Below, one piece after another: positions 32,046 to 44,400 of a stretch of 64,000 nucleotides of DNA. Source of the DNA: Chrysogorgia sp. JL179-B06. Its lineage: Eukaryota > Cnidaria > Anthozoa > Scleralcyonacea > Chrysogorgiidae. Position 1 is the first letter of the stretch, and every line of letters starts with the position of its first letter. Below the pieces are notes generated by a model that was given only the letters and a program-made list of their open reading frames with translations, was not told the origin of the DNA and did no database searches. The stretch is taken from NCBI GenBank assembly GCA_035772405.1, contig JAYKKM010000381.1:804001-868000 (forward strand), read 5' to 3'. The position numbers and the translations under genes were made by a program.

Positions 32046-33626
32046 TTAAAACATAGATGGCATAACTACAGCAGTTGCCCAGAACCTAGGTTTAATCATG
32101 GGTGGAAGTTCTTCCCATGAGTTACCTCCCAAAGTAAAGCATTCAACTGAACTAAGAATCTCACGTTTCTCATTCACTCCTCCCATTACTACAATGACAT
32201 CTCCAGTAATAATCGCTGAACATCCGTACCTCTTATGCTGCATTGATGGTAGGACATTGTTCTCTCCAGTTTTAGAATCATACATTAATACATCATTCAA
32301 AGCCTTGCCATCCTTATCAACCCCTCCAATAACAACTACTTTATCTTGCCAGCTAACTGTGGCCATATCACAGACAGCTCGAGGCAATGAAGGCATTTGT
32401 TTACATTCTTTCTTATTTACATCATACACGACCACACTATCTAGATTATCTTTACTTGAGTATAAAGATGTCTTGCCTCCCAAAATCAAAACATTGTCTG
32501 TAAAGATCTCCACACCATGAGATATTCTTGGTTGTGCCATTCTACATAACAGCTTCTTAGAATAAGGTGGAGTAAGAAGAACTTCAGAAATGGCGTCAGA
32601 GCATTCTTCCTTAGTTCCATCATATCCACCAACATGAATCAAACTGTTCTGATAAACTACCGTCTTATGATGTTTGCACTTGAAAGGAAGTTTGGCGGGA
32701 GAGTCAGTCCATTTTAAAGGTTGTTCACCAATCTTCAAAATTTCCATTGAATCAGTATAATGACCTCTTGTTTCTCCACCAGACACAAAAATTTGATTTT
32801 CATAAACAAACGATGAAACTGCTCCACGACCTGTTCTCAGTGGCGGAAGTTGAGCCCACGCTCTTTCGTTCCAGCTGAATGTTTCAACGGAACTACAAGG
32901 GCCCCGGTAGCCCCCCGCAATAACAATATCTTGCTTTGTTGTATTAGCATGAAGTGGAACTTGAATGGCATGTTCTGCGTTACTCAACTTGTGTAGTACT
33001 TCGCCCATTACAGCTCTGACTTCTTTCATGTCTTCTTTTAGGGAAGATAGTTCATCTAGTTGGGCCGTCATTCCTGCCAGTTGATCTTTCATTTCTGGTA
33101 GTTTATTCAGTTGATCATTCATTTCGTGCAGTTGATCTTTAATTCCTTCTATTTCTTTCTTCATTTCACCGCAGTCATGACACTTTACTTTCCTAAAGTG
33201 ACAAACCTCTGCCTCGTGATGAATTCTATCTCGTTTATTGATCACCATGCCACAGTCGTTGTTTGAACACTTCACGGGGGCAAACCCACAATTCAAAACG
33301 TGATTTTGAAGATCTTCAAGTCGAATGAACTCACGACAACCCCGACTGAAATAATCGCAGTTGATAGTGAGTTCAGACAAGTAATTCTGATACACCCTTG
33401 GAGCTCGATGAAGTGTCTCTACAGTCAGCTCTTCCATACATTGAGGACACGTCTGTGAATTGGCAAGGTGTCGATTGATACAGACAGAGCAAAAGACGTG
33501 TTCGTTATTTCTGCACATCTTTGGTTCTTTAAGAACGTTAAGACATATCGGGCAGTGGAAGTCGGCACTGACGGCGTTCTCAAACCGATCATCTTCGTAG
33601 CCGTATTTCTGTGAGTGAAGCTCCAT
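32046..33626 (-). CDS. RING / TRAF-zinc-finger / kelch protein, probable E3 ubiquitin ligase or adaptor
   Basis: A single uninterrupted 526-residue ORF. Residues 25-63 are a C3HC4 RING (C25, C28, C38, H43, C46, C49, C60, C63); the C38-x4-H43 spacing is slightly long. Residues 90-152 hold TRAF-type zinc-finger Cys/His pairs. Residues about 153-215 are a Met/Leu-rich coiled coil (repeated MKDQL/MNDQL), and 230-526 contain six kelch motifs with GG pairs (for example GGYRG, GGETRG, GGYDG, LGG, IGG, MGG). By family knowledge the RING recruits an E2 enzyme, the coil oligomerises and the kelch propeller binds substrate. The start Met is the first in frame and lies 24 residues before the RING. No introns, unlike the neighbouring gene, so retroposition or an intronless family is possible. 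Complete, without frameshift. Confidence 0.9.
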   Translation of the reverse strand: MELHSQKYGYEDDRFENAVSADFHCPICLNVLKEPKMCRNNEHVFCSVCINRHLANSQTCPQCMEELTVETLHRAPRVYQNYLSELTINCDYFSRGCREFIRLEDLQNHVLNCGFAPVKCSNNDCGMVINKRDRIHHEAEVCHFRKVKCHDCGEMKKEIEGIKDQLHEMNDQLNKLPEMKDQLAGMTAQLDELSSLKEDMKEVRAVMGEVLHKLSNAEHAIQVPLHANTTKQDIVIAGGYRGPCSSVETFSWNERAWAQLPPLRTGRGAVSSFVYENQIFVSGGETRGHYTDSMEILKIGEQPLKWTDSPAKLPFKCKHHKTVVYQNSLIHVGGYDGTKEECSDAISEVLLTPPYSKKLLCRMAQPRISHGVEIFTDNVLILGGKTSLYSSKDNLDSVVVYDVNKKECKQMPSLPRAVCDMATVSWQDKVVVIGGVDKDGKALNDVLMYDSKTGENNVLPSMQHKRYGCSAIITGDVIVVMGGVNEKREILSSVECFTLGGNSWEELPPMIKPRFWATAVVMPSMF

Positions 33627-33829
33627 CAGACTTCAGAGAATTTAAAACAGGTCGACTGAACGACTCGTTGAATGAAGTGGAATTGGAGGTTTCATCTGGA
33701 TTGATACAACTGTTAGTTATCTTGATAGATCAGAGAGACAGACAAAGATGTTTCTTGCACAGCTTTGCTTTCGTTTTCTCAAAACAATACCTTGATTATT
33801 ATAATATTGCGAAATGGAATATCTCGTGA

Positions 33830-35035
33830 TTAAGGGTCATGACCCAAATCTCCTTATTTGGAACAGAATTGGTCACGAACTTCCGGTTATTTTTAATGAA
33901 GCTTTTTCCAGAATCATCTCCAGTGCAACATAAAGACTAGAACTAGAAGTTACTATCGCAAGGGGAAGTGCTGCCTCGAAAGTCATGGGAAGCCTAATTT
34001 TTGATAAAATTTCCAAAATTAACCCACTGTAGTATGTACACATTTCTATCAATTATTTTAATTATATTTAAATACAGCCGACTTAAATTACAAATTACTA
34101 TCACTTATCTGAATATAATTGGCAAGGCTTTTGACTGTATAGACAGTATACATTATGACTACAGTATGTAGTTGGTTATACGTTTTACTTGCTGTGAATG
34201 AAATGAAAATTATATATATATATATATATATTATTGCTGTATTATCGATTTTAATCTCTCTACTAGATGTTATTATTCTCTGTTGTTATTCAATCATATC
34301 TGTAACTGTTAAACAACTAACACTCCTTCATGCGGCTCTACATTCCAACTGCTACAAAGTCTACTTCAAAGTCGATGCCATTAAATTCGCATTTAGTTTT
34401 GTAGTTTCTCAAGTAATTTAGAAGAGCAATCATTTCTCACTTCTTTTTCTTTCTTCCAGTTACTCCATTTGATGCAGATGTTTTTCTTTTTCGACCAACA
34501 CTTTCTTTGGACGCCAGGATTTTTTACAGACATTGACATATGCGAGGCTTACGCATCAAGAGGTCCGATACCTAAAAATTTGACCCGGGTGTCCGGTTGT
34601 CCCTATATCGATTGTGTTTATAAGGCAAAAACATATCCCTAGTGCTAGGGTTTCCCTAGCTAAGTGATAGGGTGATCCTACTAGTAGGGTAACCCTAGTT
34701 TGCTTATAAACGCAACGTAGAAAAATAACTACACTAAGGTCACCCAGCTGGCGCTAGAGTAACCCTATGTCCCTATTCCTATAGGGTAACCCTAGAGCCT
34801 TATAACCAGCTCCAGGCCAGGAGTGCATTTCCGGCGATTTCTGCAAGGAACATTCTGAAAAAGTTTATCTGTAAGGTCTGGTAATCTTTAGACTTTTTTG
34901 CGCTAACAGTCGCAGGCCCATTGCTGTACTCTCTGTATACACACCAAATGCATGTGAGGTTATTGCTCATTTTGTTGCCCTACATTAACAAGACAGAACG
35001 CCATGTACCTGGTATATGTTCTCTACTCCTATTCT
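33830..35035. other. Upstream region of the RING gene and repeat patch
   Basis: No gene seen. (TA)n at 34,210-34,231. At about 34,620-34,810 the motif CTAGGGTAACCCTAG and variants recur in both orientations with TTATAA near each side, which looks like a small inverted-repeat element. Confidence 0.5.
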
Positions 35036-35039
35036 TATT

Positions 35040-35575
35040 ACTCGGGCTACTGTGGTAGCGCGAGTCTAGGTTTAATTTCAGCTTCATTATTATTATTAGT
35101 AGTAGTATTTTTTGGGTTTCACAAATTTCCAAAATTGTGCAATAATATTTCCCGTCAGGGTTTTGCGAACCGTGAGGCATGTTGCGGGTCAATAGCCGAG
35201 TTCTTTCTTTTCCACAGCTTTGGTTTTGGTCGAGTTGTTCTCTGACTCTGTTGCTAGATTTTGAAAGTAACTGACCGGCTTAATCAGCAATGTGGCTGAC
35301 AACTGTGTTAATCGTGAATACGCTCACTATGCTTACAACTGCACACGCTGATCGCGCGGTAGACCTACACTAAAAGATAACGAGCGATTTCGAAACGGTT
35401 GGTCTGCGATCTCAATGTGCCCGAGTTATGAATACCAAAAGTATAGATACTTGGACTTGGTAATTCCAAATCTGTTTTCAGAATTGAAACCGAGTAAATA
35501 TTGACCGAGATATAAACGTTCAAACATCTACGACGAAGCGGCCTTCGCGCGTATTGCTGATCAATTTCTACCCTT
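35040..35575 (-). mobile_element. ~550-bp MITE, right (inverted) copy
   Basis: Inverted relative of 30,961-31,510, starting with the hairpin ACTCGGGCTACTGTGG and running through GAGTTGTTCTCTGACTCTG and CCAAATCTGTTTTCAG to GGCCTTCGCGCGTATTGC. The outer end is less well kept. A short further piece of the same repeat lies at 35,672-35,740. Confidence 0.75.
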
Positions 35576-35999
35576 CGTAAAAATCTGTTTATGTACTTTA
35601 TGCACTCACATCCACGCGCGTGTCACGCTGACGCGGCGGGGAGCAAAATCAGCGCCTGGGTACGAAGCTGTGGTAATTCCAAATCTGTTTTCAGAATTGA
35701 AATCGGTTAAACATTGGCCGAGATAACGTTCAAAATCTACAATTAATAAACATGAACTTTTCCGATTTCTGATCATGGCGTGCGAGGTCTGGGGACCATG
35801 GATGGGGAAATCACGCAGGGGGGTTAGGATGAAACCCGGAGGTAGGTGTTTAAGTGCTACAGAGATGGAAATTCGTCTATCCAATTTTGATTATATCTAA
35901 AAGTATTTTGAAAATGAAACAGAATGGCTTTCTCGGTTTCTCAATACCTTGCTCCAGAGATATTCAGGTTTTTGAAACATACAAATTAGATGCCGTATG

Positions 36000-36258
36000 C
36001 CGTGATAATAATAATACAAACGTATTAGGAGCATTATACAATTGTCTCAATGCTCTTACAACAATATATTCTTAATGTTACTTATAAAACTAATTACAGT
36101 TTCATTATAAGATAAAGTCTACTATATATATTACCACTATGAACAAAAAACTATTAATTTTAAAAAAGAAAAGTCTTAAGTGCTGACTTAAAACTACTTA
36201 ACATATCAATGCTTCTAATTTCCTGTGGTAATGAATTCCACAGTTAAAATGAGAAATA
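36000..36258 (-). mobile_element. LINE 3' end, inverted copy
   Basis: Minus-strand match to the 3' UTR and last coding block of the LINE at 890-1,497 (GAATTCATTACCACAGGAAA..., AAGTCAGCACTTAAGAC, GAGCATTGAGACAATTG). 5'-truncated, as expected for a LINE insertion. Confidence 0.85.
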
Positions 36259-36353
36259 TATCTCTGCACATGTATGCCAATGATTAAAGTGCACACCACT
36301 GTATGAAGTATGTTATTGCCAAGGAGACCATTAGGAACCAGGAGTCTTTTTAA

Positions 36354-36828
36354 AGTGCCCCTAACCTCAACATTTTTTATTGTCTTATTTGGAAGAACTT
36401 TTAAAATGATAAGGTAACTTCTTTTGAAGATTTTCACTTCTTCGCTTTCTTTTTGAGATATATCAGTTTGTTTGATATGCAAATATATGGAATCTCGTCA
36501 CACATGCATAATGAGTTATCAGAGAATGTTATATATCTTTGCGTTCATGAAATAAAAATACTAAAGTGTGAATAACACGTGTGTGCGTTTCTCCCACAAC
36601 ACCAAACTTCTTGATTTTAAAGGATTTCGTTCGAGAATGAAAGAGATATACACATTTCTCCAATAGCTCATTATGCATGTGTGACGAAATTCCAGACATT
36701 TGCATATCAAACAAACTGATATATCTCAAAAAGAAAGCAAAGAAACGAAAATCTTCAAAAGAAGTCACTTTATCATTTTAAAAGTTCTTCCAAACAAGAC
36801 AATAAAACATTTTGAGGTTATGGGCACT
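36354..36828. mobile_element. TTAA-flanked long-arm MITE, copy 2
   Basis: Inverted arms AGTGCCCCTAACCTCAAC... and ...TTGAGGTTATGGGCACT over about 190 bp, with TTAA at 36,350-36,353 and 36,829-36,832. 475 bp. Confidence 0.85.
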
Positions 36829-37586
36829 TTAACTAAAAAAAACTAAAATCTTAATTATGTTTCTTTCTTAAAGAATAAGATGATTTAGACCTCAGAAATA
36901 CAATATCTTCGTGTGTACGAATCTTCAATCTATGGAGTACAGTAAGCGTTGTTTGATAGAGAAGAAATAAACAAATTTTGTTTTACAAATGGAAGAGATC
37001 TGACACCAAGAGATCTCCATGGCAACAATATACTATGCACAGTGGCGTGCACTTTCATCATTGGCATAAATGTGCAAAGTTTCAAAACATTCCGCTTGTT
37101 ATTTGCAGAGATATTCCTTAGTTTGTGAATTTTATTTAGTCTGTGAGAAAATGACGTCATACGCATCTAATTTGCATATTTCAAAAACCTGAATATCTCT
37201 GGCACGAGATGAGGTATTGAGAAACCGAGAAAGCCATTATGTTTTATTTTCAAAATACTTTTCGATATAATTAAAATTGGACAGACGAATTTTTCATCTC
37301 AGTAGCAATTTCACAAAATCGCTGCATGCTCATATAGCATATTAAGCATAAGTTGAAATCAAAATTTGCATTTCAATTTGAAATTCTCAAGACCAATTAT
37401 TTATGTTTACGTTGTATTTCAGCACTCGAACTAAATAATTGTCTGAATACCCATAATAAATTGTTTGATCGATTTTATAAGATATTAATGTAAATACAAA
37501 CATTACCCAAACGGAAAGAGCGCGAACGGTACTCGAGGACCCATGCTGTTCGCCTTCCCGTTGAAATTAAAATACATAAAGTCATA

Positions 37587-37757
37587 GACCAACTGCTTGG
37601 AATTCACGATGCACCAACACACACACGCAGCCCCAACCCCATTCTTCCGAACTCCACTGAAAGAACAAAATGAATAAAACTGAGTGGAATTCAAAAGAAC
37701 GAGGTTGAAGCTGCACACATACAACGATGCTCCGTGGAATCCAAGCAGTTGGTGCAT
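37587..37757. repeat. Hairpin repeat
   Basis: Arms of about 70 bp (ACCAACTGCTTGGAATTCAC and its near-complement ending CCAAGCAGTTGGTG) inverted around a ~20-bp centre. Confidence 0.8.
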
Positions 37758-37834
37758 TGGAAAACTATCAGTGACAGGAGCAGTTACGGTATAATGACCA
37801 TGTACAAGTCACATCAACGTCAAAAATAGATGTC

Positions 37835-38350
37835 AGTAATGATGAATAAGTATTGAGTAAAAATCTTTTGAATGTTGCTGAGACTATTGGGTGGTGTTAT
37901 TTTACAAACAGAATTCCAGAGAGGAACAATTCTGTTAAAGTAGGAGGCTTGGAAAGTACTAGTTTTACAGGATGGTACTTTAAGCATAAAGGGTAGGATT
38001 TTTACAGATGCGGGTACGACTATGACTAACAAACGAGACAAAGTTATAAACATTTAGATCAGAGAGTCCATACAAAGCCTTATAAAAAAACATAGATCCT
38101 TGATTTCTCTGTCGTAAGACAAAGGTAACAGATTTAGAGCCAGAAGCCGCTCCTTGTAATTGATAATCAACCGTATAAAAAACATATCTTGGTTTTTTTT
38201 CGGGGGGGGGGGGCAGTTGTCCCCGTTATGTACGGCCCTGACACCACACCGTCTCTCTAATATATTGGAGAAACGACTGATCTGTCTATGTAGTGGAATC
38301 ATACTGATGCATTGAAAAGTATTTCCAAAAATTCGCTTCTTTCTATACAT
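37835..38350 (-). mobile_element. LINE C-terminal fragment
   Basis: The minus-strand frames read INYKERLLALNLLPLSYDRE, then KVPSCKTSTFQASYFNRIV and PLWNSVCKITPPNSL. Same family as 24,230-24,765. A G12 homopolymer at about 38,202-38,213 disrupts the upstream part. Confidence 0.85.
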
Positions 38351-38439
38351 GTTATAGTACTGATAAAGTCAACAAATGCAACAAGTTAACAACAATAACT
38401 GCATCAACAAGATCATTAATTGAACTTGCAACAACAAAA

Positions 38440-38660
38440 GCACACTGTAATTTTTAGGGAGTAAAAATTACTCCGAAAAGTGGGGGTAAATGTTTGTCGC
38501 ACAAACACCCCAGTTTTGAAGGGTAAATTTTGAGAGGGGGTAACATTTACCCCTCTCAAATTGGTGTAGTTTTTACCCCTTACAAAGGGGTAAAGATTTA
38601 AGGGGTAAAAGTTACTCCAAACAAGGTGGTAATTCATAGGGATAAAATTTACTCCATGCA
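38440..38660. repeat. Inverted GGGGTAAA repeat element
   Basis: GGGTAAA/TTTACCCC and AGGGAGTAAAAATTACTCC blocks alternate in both orientations over 220 bp. The left end CACTGTAATTTTT resembles common MITE ends. No TSD identified. Confidence 0.65.
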
Positions 38661-39046
38661 TCTAAAAGATATTAAATTGGCCGCCATTTAGGAATATTAA
38701 ATTTTATAAAATAATGTACCAAATTAATCCAAATAATATACAAAATATATCATGTATTATTCATGCTTATGTGAAATAGAAACACATTTTTTGCTGCCAA
38801 ATCCTTTTTACAGCTGCCTTTCTGAATAAACCGAATCTATAAAAATAAACGTGTCCTTCCGTTTTGTTGGATAGCTAATATTAAACACCGATAGTACGCA
38901 GAGTGTAACGTAAACAGGGCTGAGTCCAACGCGCACTTCGGACAATGTCTAGAGACATATACGTATTGAGACATAAGCATGGGACATACATAAACTTCTC
39001 TGAAACGTTGCTGCAGTCGTCTAGCTTTTTCTGCAATGACTTTTCA
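38661..39046. other. No recognised feature
   Basis: AT-rich sequence between the GGGGTAAA element and the TA repeat. Confidence 0.5.
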
Positions 39047-39442
<396 letters not shown>

Positions 39443-39515
39443 TTTTGCCTACATGACCACGGTTATAACATAATATATTTTCTAAAAAGTCCTAAGGAGA
39501 TGTAATGAAGTTCGT

Positions 39516-39682
39516 CACTTTCGCAAGGCGTGCCGCCTCAACGTTCTGTTTCAAGTCGTGCCAACTCAAAACTCCAGCACAGCAACAAACTTCATCATGA
39601 AATTGAAATTTCTCCACTCGCAAGGCGTGCCGCCTCAACGTTCTGTTTCAAGTCGTGCCAACTCAAAACTCCAGCACGTGGA
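39516..39682. repeat. Direct repeat of ~62 bp
   Basis: TCGCAAGGCGTGCCGCCTCA through CAAAACTCCAGCAC occurs at about 39,523-39,584 and again at 39,617-39,678, essentially identical, separated by ~35 bp. Confidence 0.9.
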
Positions 39683-39689
39683 CAGTGAT

Positions 39690-41450
39690 TTCAATTCCAT
39701 TTCTTAGACTTAATATCAACATATTCTAATAATTATTAATAATATAGTGAGTTTTGACATCATAAAATGGTAGGACCAAATCTCGTACCCATGATCTCCG
39801 AGTACGCCTTTCTGCAGGTGATCTGTTTTAATCTGCCTATACTGTACGTTGAGGAATATTTTTCGAAGATAACTAATCGCGCATCAATGACAATGATATT
39901 AGAGCTTTTATAAATATTTTTGTTACGTATGAACATTACCTCAATGATAATGATCCTCGAGTGCAGCAATAGTTTCACTATATAGTGACTCCATTCACCA
40001 GCTAGTAACTGCCTTTTCTTCTTTAAGAAAATTGTCCACTGCAAGTTCGATTTCACAGGCAAATCTATATTTTTTATATATGGTTGAAAATATATATAAT
40101 AATTAAATATAAATGAGAAAAATGTCATAACATTTTGTTTAAAAATACTGTAACAGTATAATATTAAGTAACCTAAGAGCAAAAGGTAAGCGAAATTACT
40201 GGATTCATTCGCAGAGATTCATTCGCATGCTTTTTGGCAGTTTGCTAGATGCTTGTCTTATGTCATTGACGACGATTTAATTAATCGCCTACGGGAAATT
40301 CTTTAAAATTAAAACACCTACTCAATTTTCATTTCACGCCGCCACTGACAGCTCAGCTTAAATATTAGTCTTTATTTCTATAACATCATATATTTTTAAC
40401 AACCTTTCAAGTTCATATAAAATCCCTCACAGGAATCGCACCAGTAACCTTCTGATTACCGTGATAAGACGCTCTAATCATTATATTGAGCCAGAGCCAC
40501 ATGGCACATACGTGTGAATTGAAATAAGACGGAATTATGAAGACGCCAAGTCGCCTACATTACGAGTATATGGGCTTATGGCAGTACGCCTTCTGTTTGA
40601 CACTGCTTGTGTATCACATGAGCATATTTTGTACATTTTATATATGCGCGTTTCGTATCTTACCTAATTAAGACGCGCCTTATGTGACCGTGGTATAATA
40701 TAACTCGCGTCTTATGTCTCTCGGTATAAACATACGTATAAATGGCGCTAATAAATGTGTGTTAGTTCGTAAAACATGTACACTGCTATCTGTCAGTCTC
40801 AACAGTAACAAACGAAATCTGCACGTCAACGATCATTTTCAAGTTTTACTTTATATGTGTGAATATGCTAATTAACGCGGTTAAATCGGCTTTTTGAAAA
40901 TGAATCCATAGACATAGGGGGAAAGCCTTTCATATATATTTGACTTTTTCAGTATGGGAATGAAACTGATTTTGTTCAAACATGGACAAAAGGATATAAC
41001 TGACTCAATAGGATAACTGTTCACTCGCTATGACTTATCCGCCGTATAAGCTATCCGTGCTGAACAAACCCATGCTTATCATTCTATATATAGTCTTTCG
41101 CCTTTATCACTTAGTATAAGAAGCAATGTTATAATAGCTAGCTAACGTTCATGGGCGGCATTGTATAACTATAGGAGTCTAAGGGAGACGCGCGCGCATG
41201 AGTTTAGAAAATCGGCTTTTGAACAACTTTGAGGTTATTTACTGACATGCAATCTCACACACAATAATATATATACATATCGAACACACAAGAATATATA
41301 CGAAGTAATAACATAATACTTGCGCTTACCTTTGTATTAGCTCGATACACGTTCGCAGAAGGTGTTCAAATCAATACGTCTCAACTAGTAGGCTTCCAGT
41401 GACAAAGACAATGATCAGATTATCGTCCTCTAATATATTTTTATCTCATA
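39690..41450. other. Unique AT-rich sequence left of the satellite
   Basis: No gene recognised. Contains the decayed tRNA-like repeat at 40,425-40,500 and short TA runs. The 140-residue minus-strand frame at 39,760-40,182 has no recognisable motif. Confidence 0.5.
40425..40500 (-). mobile_element. Decayed tRNA-like / SINE head
   Basis: Minus-strand TTAGAGCGTCTTATCACGG, then AATCAGAAGGTTACTGG and a damaged B box GGTGCGATTCC match the block at 10,225-10,300, with several substitutions and an insertion in the D loop. Confidence 0.55.
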
Positions 41451-44400
41451 ATCGAGCGCAGATATTTTGTTTGCAGTGCGATGATATTTTGTTTGCAGTG
41501 TGTTCATATTTTGTTTGCAGTGCGATGATATTTTGTTTGCAGTGTGTTCATATTTTGTTTGCAGTGTGTTCATATTTTGTTTGCAGTGTGTTCATATTTT
41601 GTTTGCAGTGCGATGATATTTTGTTTGCAGTGTGTTCATATTTTGTTTGCAGTGTGTTCATATTTTGTTTGCAGTGTGTTCATATTTTGTTTGCAGTGCG
41701 ATGATATTTTGTTTGCAGTGTGTTCATATTTTGTTTGCAGTGTGTTCATATTTTGTTTGCAGTGTGTTCATATTTTGTTTGCAGTGTGTTCATATTTTGT
41801 TTGCAGTGTGTTCATATTTTGTTTGCAGTGTGTTCATATTTTGTTTCCAGTGCTATGATATTTTGTTTGCAGTGCACTGATATTTTGTTTGCAGTGCGCA
41901 GATATTTTGTTTGCAGTGCGATGATATTTTGTTTGCAGTGCGCAGATATTTTGTTTGCAGTGCGATGATATTTAGTTTGCAGTGCGCAGATATTTTGTTT
42001 GCAGTGTGTTCATATTTTGTTTGCAGTGTGTTCATATTTTGTTTGCAGTGTGTTCATATTTTGTTTGCAGTGTGTTCATATTTTATTTGCAGTGTGTTCA
42101 TATTTTGTTTGCAGTGTATTCATATTTTGTTTGCAGTGCTATGATATTTTGTTTGCAGTGCACTGATATTTTGTTTGCAGTGTGCAGATATTTTGTTTGC
42201 AGTGCGCAGATATTTTGTTTGCAGTGTGTTCATATTTTGTTTGCAGTGCGCAGATATTTTGTTTGCAGTGTGTTCATATTTTGTTTGCAGTGTGTTCATA
42301 TTTTGTTTGCAGTGTGTTCATATTTTGTTTGCAGTGTGTTCATATTTTGTTTGCAGTGTGTTCATATTTTGTTTGCAGTGCGATGATATTTTGTTTGCAG
42401 TGCGCAGATATTTTGTTTGCAGTGTGTTCATATTTTGTTTGCAGTGTGTTCATATTTTGTTTGCAGTGTGTTCATATTTTGTTTGCAGTGTGTTCATATT
42501 TTGTTTGCAGTGTGTTCATATTTTGTTTGCAGTGTGTTCATATTTTGTTTGCAGTGTGTTCATATTTTGTTTGCAGTGTGTTCATATTTTGTTTGCAGTG
42601 TGTTCATATTTTGTTTGCAGTGCTATGATATTTTGTTTGCAGTGCACTGATATTTTGTTTGCAGTGCGATGATATTTTGTTTGCAGTGCGATGATATTTT
42701 GTTTGCAGTGCGCAGATATTTTGTTTGCAGTGCGATGATATTTTGTTTGCAGTGCGCAGATATTTTGTTTGCAGTGCGATGATATTTTGTTTCCAGTGCG
42801 CAGATATTTTGTTTGCAGTGCGATGATATTTTGTTTGCAGTGTGTTCATATTTTGTTTGCAGTGTGTTCATATTTTGTTTGCAGTGTGTTCATATTTTGT
42901 TTGCAGTGTGTTCATATTTTGTTTGCAGTGCGATGATATTTTGTTTGCAGTGTGTTCATATTTTGTTTGCAGTGTGTTCATATTTTGTTTGCAGTGTGTT
43001 CATATTTTGTTTGCAGTGTGTTCATATTTTGTTTGCAGTGTGTTCATATTTTGTTTGCAGTGTGTTCATATTTTGTTTGCAGTGTGTTCATATTTTGTTT
43101 GCAGTGTGTTCATATTTTGTTTCCAGTGCTATGATATTTTGTTTGCAGTGCACTGATATTTTGTTTGCAGTGCGCAGATATTTTGTTTGCAGTGCGATGA
43201 TATTTTGTTTGCAGTGCGCAGATATTTTGTTTGCAGTGCGATGATATTTAGTTTGCAGTGCGCAGATATTTTGTTTGCAGTGTGTTCATATTTTGTTTGC
43301 AGTGTGTTCATATTTTGTTTGCAGTGTGTTCATATTTTGTTTGCAGTGTGTTCATATTTTGTTTGCAGTGTGTTCATATTTTGTTTGCAGTGTGTTCATA
43401 TTTTGTTTGCAGTGCTATGATATTTTGTTTGCAGTGCGCAGATATTTTGTTTGCAGTGCGATGATATTTTGTTTGCAGTGCGCAGATATTTTGTTTGCAG
43501 TGCGATGATATTTAGTTTGCAGTGCGCAGATATTTTGTTTGCAGTGTGTTCATATTTTGTTTGCAGTGTGTTCATATTTTGTTTGCAGTGTGTTCATATT
43601 TTGTTTGCAGTGTGTTCATATTTTGTTTGCAGTGTGTTCATATTTTGTTTGCAGTGTGTTCATATTTTGTTTGCAGTGTGTTCATATTTTGTTTGCAGTG
43701 CTATGATATTTTGTTTGCAGTGCGCAGATATTTTGTTTGCAGTGCGATGATATTTTGTTTGCAGTGCGCAGATATTTTGTTTGCAGTGCGATGATATTTA
43801 GTTTGCAGTGCGCAGATATTTTGTTTGCAGTGTGTTCATATTTTGTTTGCAGTGTGTTCATATTTTGTTTGCAGTGTGTTCATATTTTGTTTGCAGTGTG
43901 TTCATATTTTGTTTGCAGTGTGTTCATATTTTGTTTGCAGTGTATTCATATTTTGTTTGCAGTGCTATGATATTTTGTTTGCAGTGCACTGATATTTTGT
44001 TTGCAGTGCGCAGATATTTTGTTTGCAGTGTGTTCATATTTTGTTTGCAGTGTGTTCATATTTTGTTTGCAGTGTGTTCATATTTTGTTTGCAGTGTGTT
44101 CATATTTTGTTTGCAGTGTGTTCGTATTTTGTTTGCAGTGTGTTCATATTTTGTTTGCAGTGTGTTCATATTTTGTTTGCAGTGTGTTCATATTTTGTTT
44201 GCAGTGCTATGATATTTTGTTTGCAGTGCACTGATATTTTGTTTGCAGTGCGCAGATATTTTGTTTGCAGTGCGATGATATTTTGTTTGCAGTGCGCAGA
44301 TATTTTGTTTGCAGTGCTATGATATTTTGTTTGCATGCGCAGATATTTTGTTTGCAGTGCGATGATATTTTGTTTGCAGTGCGCAGATATTTTGTTTGCA

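Larger units (their letters stand above)
35850..37310. mobile_element. Fold-back element carrying two later insertions
   Basis: Left arm pieces 35,850-35,997 and 36,262-36,350 match, inverted, 37,005-37,310 (shared AATTCGTCT, TTGAGAAACCGAGAAAGCC, GTGCACACCACTGT-type blocks). The left arm is split by a LINE 3' end, and a TTAA MITE sits in the centre. Confidence 0.75.
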
